Assembly: GCA_024509875.1 (NCBI GenBank)
Contig: JAMPIV010015266.1
Coordinates: forward strand, 1-64,000
Length of the DNA stretch: 64,000 nt
Origin: Oreohelix idahoensis
Taxonomy: Eukaryota > Mollusca > Gastropoda > Stylommatophora > Oreohelicidae
Reading direction: 5' to 3'
Positions 45,961 to 56,744 of this stretch are shown here, one piece after another. The notes under the pieces are model-generated. The model searched no databases and was not told the DNA's origin. It saw nothing but the letters and a program-made list of their open reading frames with translations. Every line of letters starts with the position of its first letter. Position 1 is the stretch's first letter. The translations under genes were made by a program, and so were the position numbers.

Positions 45961-46795
45961 TCACTCTGCTTTCCATTCATCTGTTATTAAATCTTTAGTT
46001 AAGCTCTTAATCTCTGATTTACTCGTCCCTACATTTATTAGATTTTTATCAGATCTACCTTTCTTGGCTTCTTTATCTGCCTTTTCATTTCCTTCTATGC
46101 CAACATGTGAAGGTATCCAAGCAATTAAGACTGAACATCCTCTGGAATATAAGTATGTAGTAGCCAGAAATATCTCCTCTGCTATATCAGGTCTACTACA
46201 TTCTCGTAAGTTTCTTAGTGCTTTAATTGTTGAAAGAGAGTCAGTTAAAACTGTTAGTTTTTTGGGAGGGTTATTAGAGAATATTTCTAGTGCTTTTAGT
46301 ATTGCCACCATCTCTGCAGTGAAAATGGATGCATTTTCCGTGATGCTATATTCTTTTGCCATTGTCCATATTGGAATATATATTCCTATCCCCAATTTGC
46401 CATCCTCTCCCTTGGATCCATATGTGTACACAGTAATGCTGTCTTTTGATATTTGTTGTATATATTTATTGGCTGTGTTTTTAATATTTTCTATATTATT
46501 TGTTTTCTTAAGTATTTCTGCTAGGTGGTAGTCCGTGTCTGGTTTCTTGATCTCCCAGGGCGGAATCACTGGCTTGTATTCACAACTGTTATTAATTGAT
46601 GTAATTAATGTACCCAGATGGACAATCTCCTCCATACACTTCCATCCTGTAGGGTATCTAGCGGTATTCATTGGATTGGCCTGAGTTGTTAGTTGGCATC
46701 TGGTAAAAGCTGTATGTGCTGGGTGAGACTTATCTAACATAACTCTGTTCATGTAATTTAGTCTTAACTCCTTTCTCCGTAATTCTAAGGGTAGA
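45961..46795 (-). pseudogene. I-type LINE fragment with RNase H (family F)
   Basis: One open frame (46752-45961) holding the end of RT and a full RNase H: VYTYGSKGEDGKLGIGIYIP, FTAEMVAILKALEIF, LTDSLSTIKAL, AWIPSHVGIEGNEKADKEAK. The first catalytic residue, normally Asp in YTDGSK, is Tyr here, so the enzyme would be inactive. The other acidic residues are present. The C-terminal EHVLxxC motif is missing, so the fragment is cut at both ends. It differs from family C in sequence (IPSHVGIEGNEKAD against IPSHCGIPGNERAD). Confidence 0.8.
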
Positions 46796-47546
46796 ATTCA
46801 TAAAGCCACCTCTTTAATGTTAAAATGATTTTAAAACATTCATCTCAAAGGACATTTTATTTCAACTTTTTTCCTAACCTTTATAAAACTAGAACTAGCT
46901 CTAGTCATCATAATCATGCATCAACAGATTAAAATGAGTAAGTTCTCTTTTTTATCTTGTAATGTCCTCTTTTTTACGCCAAAAAAGTCAGAAAATGTCT
47001 TCTTTTTGTGAAAAACGATATGGTCACCCAAGTGAAATACCACATAAGATACAAACATTAGGAAATGTCACAACAAATGTCAGATAATTTGGAGCATGGA
47101 AGGTAAGGGCCAACACAACAAACACAATAAATTTAATATATTAGCCTATATAGAATAAGGAACATTATATAACCAAATTCTAATCCACATGGGGGTTGAA
47201 CCGGGTATTTCATGCGCCAGGATAAACGCTAGTTTTATTTTACATGGACCAAAAAACCAACAGATCATTCTGCTCTTGGGTTAGGGACGGAAAAGGCAGC
47301 GATAAAGGGAACTAGTCACCCTATCTTATAAAGCTGCAACCTAGTATAGTCAAGTCTCTAACACTTGAGAGCAATTGTCTGGTTGTAGATGTATTCGCTT
47401 GCTTTATTTTAAGTGTCGTGCTAGATTTTTTGAGAAATCGACCATTTCTAAATCTAGAACATGGCCAAAAACTGTGAAATTTCATGATTATTGTCGTCTG
47501 CTTGAAGAGTTTAGTTCATAGATAGATAACATAACGTCCTGTTCGT
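46796..47546. other. No recognised gene
   Basis: AT-rich, with only short frames. It lies upstream of the SNX27 exon and could contain its distal promoter, but I see no clear core promoter element. Confidence 0.4.
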
Positions 47547-47725
47547 CATCATCATGATCATTATTTCGCTCTCTATGGTTCATGGATCAATCACTGCAGC
47601 TGGTTGCCTTGCAGGAAGCCTGCACCATGTAATTCGTGTGTGCTCTGACAACGGCAGTTTCTGTAGCAGTTTGTTTTAAATGATGAGGTTTCCAGCTTCA
47701 TGCACAGTTAGTAACATGAAAATGA
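47547..47725 (+). repeat. Short repeat S, copy a
   Basis: Contains GGTTGCCTTGCAGGAAGCCTG, then GCAGTTTCTGTAGCAGTTTG and ATGATGAGGTTTCCAGC. The same block order recurs at 48447, 59300 and 61600. It lies about 200 bases upstream of the SNX27 start codon. Confidence 0.65.
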
Positions 47726-47908
47726 GGCTTCAACTAGATGTTTAGAGTGTTTTCGTATTCAACTTCTTGGGTGATTGAAAACGTACAGGAAAAAAAAAAC
47801 TGCAACACCGTTAAACAAGAAAATAAATAATGCGAAAAAACAATATTTTGCACCGTGAATCTGGGAGAAAAAAAAACACACACAAAATACAAAGTCACGT
47901 GATTAAGT

Positions 47909-48162
47909 ATGGCTGACAGCGATGAAGAACGCATCCCCTCCCCTCCAGCAAATGGAACTGATCCAAACGGCCCCAGGATCGTGACAATTACCAAAACATC
48001 AACAGGATTTGGCTTTAATGTTCGAGGACAGATCAGCGAAGGAGGAGTGCTTAAATCTATCAATGGAGTGCTTTACGCGCCTCTTCAACATGTCAGTGCT
48101 GTTCTGGAAGGGGGCGCTGCCCAGAAAGCTGGTATTCGCAAAGGCGATAGAATTCTTGAAGT
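47909..48162 (+). CDS. SNX27: Sorting nexin 27, first coding exon
   Basis: ATG at 47909 (context AAGTATGG) opens 84 codons. Residues 1-21 are an acidic, Pro-rich leader; residues 22 onward are the N-terminal half of a PDZ domain: [20 protein letters not shown] with the carboxylate-binding loop GFGF at 33-36, [20 protein letters not shown] and [12 protein letters not shown]. The long beta3-beta4 insertion and [12 protein letters not shown] are specific to SNX27, the endosomal cargo adaptor that binds PDZ-ligand tails and retromer VPS26. The exon ends GAAGT|GTAAGT, a strong donor, in phase 2, the position expected before the Asn of LEVN. No further SNX27 exon is seen to 64000, so intron 1 is probably longer than 15.8 kb. 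The frame is clean, as expected for a functional gene. Confidence 0.93.
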
Positions 48163-48446
48163 GTAAGTTTTTGGTGCTGTCTTCTTCATTATATCAAGCA
48201 GTGTTCGAGTTTATGCGTTTGATTAGGGTTACCCCTAGTACTGTTATATGTGTCGTAGAGGTATGTCTCTTTACGTCCACTTAGTCTGCTGTTTACCCTA
48301 ATTAGGCTACAGTTTACATTATGATAGGCTAACTGAGAATAGGACCTAGATTAGATTTTATAACAATAACATTTAGGCTACAAGGAAAGGAAAACAACAC
48401 GGTTGTTTACATTTAAGCCACACCAATTAGACATGTGTATACTTCA

Positions 48447-48595
48447 TCACCACCATTTTCCATTGCACTCTTTATGGACTCACAACTGTAGCTAGTCCAC
48501 TTGCTGGAAGCCTGCATCAAGTATTATCACATACTCCTGCAGTTGTGGTTTCTATGGCAGTTTGTTTTGCTTGATGAGGTTACTGTTGTTTCTTT
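48447..48595 (+). repeat. Short repeat S, copy b
   Basis: CACTTGCTGGAAGCCTGCATC, CTCCTGCAGTTGTGGTTTCT, GGCAGTTTGTTTTGCTTGATG. It lies inside the putative first intron of SNX27. Confidence 0.65.
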
Positions 48596-48703
48596 ATCTC
48601 TTCCTCATGATCTAAACACTGCCTCATTAGTTACAGTTTACATATTTTTGGTACGACAGGTGCCCCATGTTGCCAGACTGGCTGTCCGTATTTACGTTAC
48701 AGT

Positions 48704-48789
48704 TAGCCTTAACCTAACCCCAGCCCTGTTTCGAGCTTTGTCGGACAGCTAGCCTTAACCTAACACTAACCCTGTTTCAAGCTTTGTCA
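48704..48789 (+). repeat. 46-bp duplication with telomere-like core
   Basis: Two copies of TAGCCTTAACCTAAC... CCTGTTTC(G/A)AGCTTTGTC, starting at 48704 and 48750, with a few mismatches. The core CCTAACCC resembles degenerate telomeric repeat, but only short stretches are present. Confidence 0.7.
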
Positions 48790-49125
48790 AAATTAATAAT
48801 GTCTAGCCAGTGGCGTACAAAGGGTTTTCATTGCTCGGGGCAAGCCATGAAAACTGCGCCCTGGTCACAGCTAGATAAAATACATGCTCATTTTGTGGAC
48901 AAATCAAACGGAAGTTTAAGGGACTATATCAAACACTGTTGTGAATTTAGTATTATATCAAGAACAACAGTATGAATTACTGTGAAAATATTATATTTCA
49001 GAATTTATTAAATCAAAATAAATAAAAAAAATAAATACACAGCTCTTTTTAAGACATTTTTTTGTGAACAGTAAAACAGTACACTGCATATATCTATTTT
49101 TACTATAGATTTATCTTTCGCACCT

Positions 49126-49602
49126 TCATTCCTGCAAATTGATCAAAATTTGATGAAAATCGATGTTCTCAAGAGCTTCTCTTTCAATACTAAAAAGCAC
49201 CAGATTACTCAGATGTTCCAGTTCCATAGACACTTGTAAATATGAAAGAATGAGCTTTAATTTACTAAAAGAACGCTTACAACTGACTACTGAAGTTGAA
49301 ATCATTAGCAGAATTTGCAGTGATATGCATAAGTTTCGAAATACATCAGTTCCATAAGACACCATGAATGAAAGTAATCCCAAAACAGTTGTTGGAACAT
49401 GATCATTTCGCAATTTCAGTAGCATCCTGCAGTCATATATCTCCGAAAACAGTTCCTTGCCATCGGTGTCTGTGTCATAAAATCTTGCCAGATTAGTGCA
49501 CTTCTGATGGATCTCATCAGCATTATCTGTGTTGAAAAGATTGTCAATGTTCAGAAGAAATCCAAATTTTGTATTAATATCCTTCAATCGGATGGACAAC
49601 AT
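49126..49602 (-). pseudogene. hAT transposase C-terminal dimerisation domain
   Basis: Frame of 158 residues with VFRNLCISLQILLMISTSVV, SCKRSFSKLKLILSYLQVSM and LSNLVLFSIEREALENIDFH. The pattern SVxSCERSFSKLKLIKxYLRSxM ... RLSxLALLSIE is the conserved hAT C-terminal domain, here with CKRS in place of CERS. The frame begins abruptly at 49602 where LINE-derived sequence takes over on the other strand. It lies inside the putative SNX27 intron in antisense orientation. Confidence 0.8.
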
Positions 49603-49604
49603 TT

Positions 49605-49918
49605 TCTACATTGGAAGATCTGGAATATGCAGATGACATTGCACTACTAGCACATTCACATCAACACATCCAGGAAAAAACGGATAGACTTAATAAGTTT
49701 AGCCAGCAGGTGGGCTTGAACATCAATTTAAAGAAGTCTGAGGTCATGACGCTCAATGTGAGCAACCCTGAGCCCATATCAGTAAGGAATAAGCAATTAG
49801 GTCAGACAGCTACCATACAAATCCTAGGAAAGCTACAGAAACACACCAGCCGGCCCCTCCCAGGCAAAGACACAAAACGCCAAGGATTCAAATTCTGGCA
49901 AGAACATCCATCATAAAG
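49605..49918 (+). pseudogene. LINE reverse-transcriptase fragment inserted in the hAT element
   Basis: Frame 49611-49916 starts with the RT active-site block EDLEYADDIALLAHSHQHIQ (YADD) and thumb sequence LNKFSQQVGLNINLKKSEVM, then loses the family pattern after about 60 residues. It is an internal RT scrap with no tail or duplication that I can see, followed by an (AAC)n-like run at 49920. RTE-like by motif. Confidence 0.75.
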
Positions 49919-49929
49919 CCAACAACAAC

Positions 49930-52870
49930 AACAGGAAACCCCCCCACCCTCCCTCCCCCAACCTCAACACCACTCTCATCTATGAAACATTTAAAAACAT
50001 TATCTTCATCATTCTCTAACCTCTACTTCCCATACTCCAATACAAAACCCCCCCAATCACCTCCCCCCAACCCTCCAAAAATTCTCCACCCCCACCCCCC
50101 CCCCCCCCCATACCCCCCTCCCTCTTCCCCCCCCCCCCCCCCCCCAAACCCCCCCCATCCCCCTCCATTCCATCCCCCTGACCCCCTTCCACCCCCCCAC
50201 ACCCCTCCCCCCCATACCTCCCTCATACCCCCCCCCCTACTCTCACACCCCACCCCAATCCACTCCCTGCCCACCACTCCAGCACACCCACCCCCCCCTC
50301 CATAAATTATCTTCCCACCCTCCTTTCCCTCCCCCCACCCCCCCCCCCCCATTCTTTATAAATTCCTTCTCCCCTCATCCCCCCCTCCATCCCTCTACTC
50401 GTCTTCCATACTTCCTTATGAACCGCCCTCTCCCCCCCCTAACACAAATAATAAAACACTCTCGCCCACCTCCCACCTCTCCTTCCACCTCTCACTTACC
50501 ATCCCCATCATATGGTCCCCATCACTCCCCCCACCTCCTCCCCACCCCTCACCCACCCCTCCAACACCCATTATCAAATCCATCCTACAGTCATCTCCAC
50601 ACCCATTTAGCATCTCCCCCCCATATACATATCCTCCTAACTCTGTCCCACGCCTGTCACCCTAAATACCTGTCCCGTGACTACTACTGTCCCCATCACC
50701 TCCTGTCGTCCCATTGTGTCCCAATACCTCGTACAATGTCAACCGCAATGTGATACTGTTTTAAAAATAATCTACTAGTCATGACCCACACAACTAAAAA
50801 AAATAAAAAATAAATAATTTCCCCTACCCACCTTCATCCACCCATCCCCTATCCAAATGACTAAAGCAGAGAGGTATCACAAAACCATCACCTTCCAACT
50901 CCCCCCACTCTATCCCCCAACCCCGTAAATCTACTACTGTCTCACCAAATAACAACATATCTAAAACACCCCCTAACCCCACCACCCAAACTCATCCCCC
51001 CAACATATCCCTAACCATGACAAATCCCTCCTCATCCATCCCATCACCTCCAACCCATTCCTCTACATGATATCCAATTCACCCCCTTCCCATCCTTCCC
51101 TATCCCCTCCCAAAAATCCACAACCCATCCAACCTACCTCCAACCAATATCACCTTCATACCCGTACCATCACTTAAATTTCCTGATCCCCATAACCCCT
51201 CCAACTCAGTGTGATTCATTTTTCCAGATAACCCTAAAAACCCACCCTACTCCACAACACTCCTCTAATGTCCACCTCCCCATTCCCCCCTACAACCCCA
51301 CTCTCCCCAACTCCATAAATCCTACCAAATTTCCTCACCTCCCCAACCCACAAACACTCACCACCTCCCCCACCCTCCCCCCCAGACCTCCAAGTCCCTT
51401 CTCCACTCGCACACATTACCTCATAACACTGAATATACGCCCTACGCAACACCACCCACACAGACACCTACACCTAACCCCCTATCCCCCTAGTGTACAT
51501 CATCTTATTATACTGTCCACATATACTCCCCCGCATGTAAACCCTCCAATACCACTCCGACGTCTCACCCATCAACACAACCTGTACCCTCAACCACTTG
51601 TACAAACCAAACTCCCACCCCTTCACTGCATCCCCCCCCCTCCCCATCGTTATCCAACCCCCCCCCCCCCCTCTTTATTCAACACACACACATATGTCCC
51701 ACCTCCCACCCAGTACTCATACTCCTATCCGTCACCCACACCACCTCCAATTACCACAACCACCCCCCACTCCCTCAGTCCCCCCCACCTCTCACCATAC
51801 ATCCGTCTGCACACACCTGTTTGTGTTTCGTATTGTATCCGCCGTTCCCGTTGTTGTGTGTGTCTGCTCTCCCTGTTGCCTGTCGTCTTCCCCCTGTGTA
51901 CTAGACAGTTCTCTCAGATAATACTCCCTTCATGAACAAACTATACAAACGCCCCACCCACATGTACTATATCCCTCCCTTTAAGAGAGAAAATGTCCAT
52001 CCACCACCCTATACACCCATACCACACATCAGTCACTCCCCTACTTCTCACATAAACGGTCCTCAAGTGAACATACTCCACATCACATCAATCCCCCATC
52101 ATCCAACCTCATCCATCCACTTCAACAATACCACCCTCAACAAATACATCCCAACTTCCCAATAACACTCCACCTCTCTCCCCCCTACCTTGATGTGTGT
52201 GTGTCGTTCGTGTGTGTGTCGTAACACACACCTAACACAACCTTTCCCCCCCCATCCTACCGTTCCATCAACTTCCAAACTACCCCACAAACTCATAACC
52301 ATCACACCCCAATCCCCACCATTAATTATCCAAGAACTAAACACACTCAACCCATACAAATATATATATCCTACCCCATCCTCAGACACATACCATAATA
52401 ACCCTAATACCCAACTCCTACACAAGACCTGTCCTCCAGAACCAATGTAAATGTGACTACTAATACCCAGAGAGTAGTAGACTCACAAAATCTCCTACAC
52501 GCCCACTCCACAACTAACCGCCCAAAATACATCTCCTCTGTGTGTGTCCTTCGTACCCCTTGTTCATATTTCAACAAAGTCTCCCCCCATACCCGCCGCT
52601 CCGTCCCTCAACTATCCAAATCATCCCCAAGAAATACATCAATACCTCTCCACCCTGTGTTCTTGAGCTCCATACTATTCACCTATTTTCCTTGTGTGTG
52701 TCCTAGCCATGTCACCACCACCATGTGACTCCTTTTGTTAGTTGACGCACCTAGTCCTTAGTGTTCTGCCCCCCCTCCCCCCCCACACCCACTCGTCCAC
52801 ATCACACCACCCCCCCCCACACTATAGAAATATAGATATATAGATAGATACAACCCACGTTATTGCCCCC
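49930..52870. repeat. C-rich, G-depleted low-complexity tract
   Basis: Roughly 3 kb in which C dominates, with A and T making up most of the rest. G is rare except in short GTGTGTGTC-type runs. Long C homopolymers lie at 50098-50149 and elsewhere. Open frames across it are compositional artefacts. It ends in TATAGATAGATA (52835-52850). Confidence 0.85.
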
Positions 52871-52949
52871 CAACATCACCGCCACTCTGTTGTGCGCTAC
52901 ACAACAACATAGATCCCCACACGCCCTCTCCCCCCACAACACCTATTAC

Positions 52950-53160
52950 CCTCGCACACGCTCGCATCATCATCAACATCGACATACCCATTCATCAACA
53001 ACATATCGTCAACATCCCGACGGTCAGGCACACATTATCCATCATCATTATCAACAACTTCATTAACAATCATCAACATCAATTATCACAAACATCATCA
53101 TCAACCATCATTATCAACTTTAGAACAATCATTATAACAACATCATCAACAACAAAGAGT
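52950..53160. repeat. (CAT/CAA)-rich simple repeat
   Basis: Degenerate ATC/AAC triplet repeat (CATCATCAACATC, ATCATCATTATCAAC). The following 53161-53640 is ordinary complexity with no gene recognised. Confidence 0.7.
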
Positions 53161-53649
53161 CATCCTAGCGCTATTATCCCCACATACTCGAATATCTGAA
53201 AATACAGCACCCGTGAACAGACCACTAATAGAACAAAATCAACTTAGTACATCCAGCCAGTCAACTGCGCATATCGAACATACTTTACTGCTTGTCGTGA
53301 TTACAGAACCCACCAGATCCATCGACACATAATCCGACAACGTCATAGCATATCCCATAACCAAAGAAACATATGAAGAACCTAACGACCACATTCATTT
53401 GTACACTATGGGCGGGCTATTAGTTTCCAGATGCCCTTTTTCACACCACTATATTTCATCACCATCATACATGTGCAGACCCATCAATGCGAACAATATG
53501 CAATTAAGCCTCACCGCGCCATCCAAGCATCATTAAGCATTGCTTACAGATCATCAACGCTATAAGCCGTCACTCAGCCGAAGACCCTCACGTAATCCCA
53601 CTTATACAAACTAGACATCTCCAGTGCACACATGTGACTACTCTTATGA

Positions 53650-54030
53650 CTACGTAGTGCCAGATTTAGGCGTGAATAAATATCCAGCCGCCTCCTCCTC
53701 TAGACTCTTCACCATATGATACCGCATACTTTCTTCTGAAACAGCACAATCTCCAAAAAGCCGTACACTGCCTCTTTGATGGGTGAATAAAGCAACCATG
53801 ATCAATTCATTGGCAAGACGACGCTTGACCCATGCTGCTGTCATTGAACAGCCTTCTGCTACTGCAAATGTGAAGTCTTTGTTTTGAAATATTTCTGGTC
53901 CATGAGATATAAACTCCATGTGAAATTGTGACGTTAAAATCAACAGATTTGATGTTGGGTCAAAGCTCAAATAACCATCATGAAATGAAAGTACAGCTGA
54001 GGTAACATCACAACTTATACTGTCTTTCAT
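53650..54030 (-). pseudogene. hAT transposase N-terminal (TTF-type zinc finger) region
   Basis: Reads SFDPTSNLLILTSQFHMEFI, SHGPEIFQNKDFTFAVAEGC, SMTAAWVKRRLANELIMVAL, then RGSVRLFGDC. This matches the start of ZMYM1/ZMYM-type hAT proteins (a DP-x-W ... GP ... DFPFxxxxRxF ... WxxxxLxNGExVxRSWLxYS ... CFCCxLF order). The zinc-finger CFCC is not preserved here. The frame is open for 126 codons before reaching the replaced central region. Confidence 0.65.
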
Positions 54031-54250
54031 ATTTCCATACTAAACACAGTAGTATTTGCTTACACCTCATTTGTATTGATGAATATAATGTCATTAGAAA
54101 TTTAAGTTTGTACATTCTCAGTGTCCATGTTACTAGTTTCTGTTATTTCAATTTCATTAGTATCTTATTGTGAATGAGCACTCTGTCTTAGCAATTCTGA
54201 TTTGTTATCATATTGGCTGTATTCTTCTCTGCACCATTTCTCTTAGCTGT

Positions 54251-54640
54251 TTTTTTTTTTTTTTTTTTTTTTTTTGTTTTTTTTTTTTCTTTTTTTTCGT
54301 ACGCCCGCTAATACTCGAGTCGAAATCTCAGGTTATTATTTTTTTATGTCTAACCTGACATTGATTTTACGTGAGTATCCCTTTATTTCTTGTACAGAGA
54401 CAGGTGTCCCTCGCCATTCAGGCAAATACTCGCCGATTTCGGAGGTACCCATTGCAGCTGGGTCGGCTCAGGAGCCGCCAGTCCCTGGTCGACACTCCTT
54501 CAAATGTCCTCGCCAGGTCTCGAGTTAATCCAGTCCAAATCCCGGTCGACGAAAAATCCTCAAATGCCGTCGCCCGGGTTTGATCCTGTATCACCCGGTC
54601 GCCAGAGCGGTGTTGTAACCACTACGCTAGCGCGGCTCCC
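54251..54640 (-). mobile_element. tRNA-derived SINE, 390 bp
   Basis: A perfect 12-bp duplication TCTCTTAGCTGT at 54239-54250 and 54641-54652 bounds it. On the minus strand it starts GGAGCCGCGC, has an A box TAGCGTAGTGG (54629-54619) and a B box GGATCAAACCC (54586-54576). This is the internal RNA polymerase III promoter of a tRNA-like head. It then has about 280 bases of unrelated body and ends in a long A tail (T run 54251-54294 on the plus strand). It lies inside the hAT remnant and is therefore younger. Confidence 0.92.
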
Positions 54641-54652
54641 TCTCTTAGCTGT

Positions 54653-54806
54653 CAAGCTGGTTACTCTCTTGTCCTGACCGTGACTCTTCATCTTGTTTGA
54701 CAAGTTGCAAAAATTTTTTCATCAAATTCACTAGATTTTGTACAGTTTGTCTGAAATTCCCATTTCCTTTTACGGCCTTGAGCTCTGCTTCAATTTTACT
54801 TGACAT
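54653..54806 (-). pseudogene. Possible hAT transposase leader
   Basis: ATG at 54806 opens about 51 codons (MSSKIEAELKAVKGNGNFRQ ... QDEESRSGQESNQLD) up to the SINE target site. It is in the right place and orientation for the transposase N-terminus, but I do not recognise the sequence itself, and stop codons occur between the SINE and 54030. Confidence 0.35.
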
Positions 54807-54809
54807 ATT

Positions 54810-55539
54810 GATAAAATGGATCTAAATTGGAGCAACAACAAAAATAATTAGATTCTTAAATACAAAATTAAAATGTGGAGTACGGCCTATTGTAAATAGT
54901 ACATACAATTTTGAAGTCACATACCCAGATTATTGACTTCAAGATGAGATGACCGAGAGTTTCTGACTTCGAAAACAAGTTCATAATTGCATGCAGTTTA
55001 AAATTACAGTAATAGTCATTGAACAATAAATTTAAAAAAAAACTTATAATTTATTACAGCCTTGATGAGCATTCTAGAAACAAACGCGTGCACAGCAGCT
55101 GGAGTATTGTTCAAAGACAGCGAAATTCGCCTTTCTCAAAACCGTAATATCTTTTTCTTTTTGGTGTTTTCTAGCGGTGTTTTTCAATCAGTTGCCACGT
55201 ATTCCCTCGGAAGTAGCTCTGCCGTTTGACTAGTTGTTTTAAGTCACTTTATTAAGTTTATCTTTTCCCAAGAAATAATAAACCTCTGTGAAGGAACATT
55301 TCTTTGCGCTTTTGTTTGCTAGAAGACCAGGGGTGGACCTAAAGCGTTTGGCACACAGGACAATTCTTTCCTTTGGCACTTCACCCACCTCTCTCCGTGT
55401 TTTCTTATACTTATAAATATGTATGTATATTTTTTTCTTTCGGTACCTTATGTTTTCGGAATTCAGAGTGACGTAACAGGTTACAGTGTGCTGGCACTTT
55501 ACCTGTGGAATGTTGGTGGCTGTTGGCAATGGCAGCATA
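54810..55539. other. No recognised gene
   Basis: Contains a hAT-terminus-like CAGGGGTGGACC at 55328, in a block (CTAAAGCGTTTGGCACAC) that resembles 12143-12205. No frame worth reporting. Confidence 0.4.
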
Positions 55540-56740
55540 CTTATTCATTCATTACCCTCTGCTCCCAAGGAGCATAGGCCTTCAACAAACACACGCCAAA
55601 TCCTCCTGTCACGTGCCATCATCTCCAGTTCTTTCCACATTCTCCTCATCATTTTCACCTCTGTTTCCAGCTCTCTTCTCCATGTGCTTCTTGGTCTACC
55701 TCTGCCTCTCTTGCCCGGGGGTTCCAGAACAAGGACTGCCTTGTAATGCTATCAACAAGTTTCCTCAGCGTGCATCCTATCCATCACCATTGTCTTCTTC
55801 TCAACTCTTGTTCCACTGATTCTTGTCATCAATTCCACATTGGTCATACCATTTTAATCCTTCTATTCAATGCAAGCACCCATTTATGAAAATCTGTAGC
55901 TTTTTGGTTATTGTTTTTGTTGTTCTCCATGTTTCAGAGCCATATAATAGTACTGACTTGACATTTGAGTTGAAGATTCTTATTTTTGTGTTGGACCCGA
56001 TTTCTCTTGATCTCCATATATTTCCCAGTGCAGTGAAAACTCCTCTTGCTTTTTGTATTCTTATTTTGATATCATTGTCTGTCCCTCCAACTTTGTCTAT
56101 AGTGCTGCCAAGATATGTGTACGATTCTACGTCTTGTAGTGGATTTCTTCAAGTTGAACCCTGTTATCATTTCCTGCATTTATTCTCATTATTTTTGTCT
56201 TTTCCCTGTGTATTTTCAGACCCAATTGCTGTGACCTCTCATCGAGTGTTTTCCTTTTGTCCTGCATCTGATTACAGTTATGGGACAGAAGAGCCAAGTC
56301 ATCAGCAAAATCCAGATCATCTAACTGTTTGGTCAGATTCCACTGGATTCCATTTCTGTTGTGTGTCATCGATGTTTTCATAACCCAGTCTATTGCTAGT
56401 AAGAAAAGAAATGGAGACAAGAGGCATCCCTGTCGCACTCCCGTTCTTATCCCAAACGGTTCTGTAAGTTGTCCTTCATGAAGAACTCTGCATGTCATGT
56501 CTTCATAAGTTTTCTTTATTTAATTAAATTCTTCATGGGAACTCCATAGTGTCTCATCAATTTCCAAAGTGATTCTCTGTCTACACTGTCAAAAGCATTT
56601 TTGTAGTCCACAGATCCAATGTATAGTGATGAATTCCATTCCAGACTTTGCTCATCTATTATTCTCAAATTGGCTGTCTGGTCTGTACAGGATCTGTTTG
56701 GTCGAAAACCTGCTTGTTCATCTCTCAGTTCCTTGCCGGT
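55540..56740 (-). mobile_element. RTE-type LINE, family A, copy 2 (5'-truncated)
   Basis: Aligns base for base with 1228-2440 of copy 1, including GSVDYKNAFDSVDRESLWKL (56700-56560), GVRQGCLLSPFLF, DDLDFADDLALLSH (56498-56127) and the C-terminal block. It ends with a (TGAA)n tail at about 55542-55553. Truncated in the RT domain at about 56740, where unrelated sequence begins. Frameshifts occur near 56515 and 56130. Confidence 0.88.
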
Positions 56741-56744
56741 TATA

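Larger units (their letters stand above)
48808..54806 (-). mobile_element. hAT-family DNA transposon remnant (ZMYM-type), gutted
   Basis: The minus strand carries the N-terminal part of a hAT transposase (54806 to 53650, interrupted by a SINE) and its C-terminal dimerisation region (49602-49126). About 4 kb of unrelated material lies between them, so the catalytic core is gone. A possible terminal repeat CAGTGGCGTAC at 48808 lies about 320 bases beyond the stop codon. The matching right end and 8-bp duplication were not found. Confidence 0.6.

Noticed and set aside
49982..50352. Proline-rich and glycine-rich open frames of about 100 codons on both strands
   Set aside because: They follow directly from the C-rich composition (CCN codons one way, GGN the other) and have no domain or conserved order.
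54371..54677. Overlapping 70-95 codon plus-strand frames
   Set aside because: They lie inside the tRNA-derived SINE, which is bounded by a perfect duplication, and are not protein-coding.
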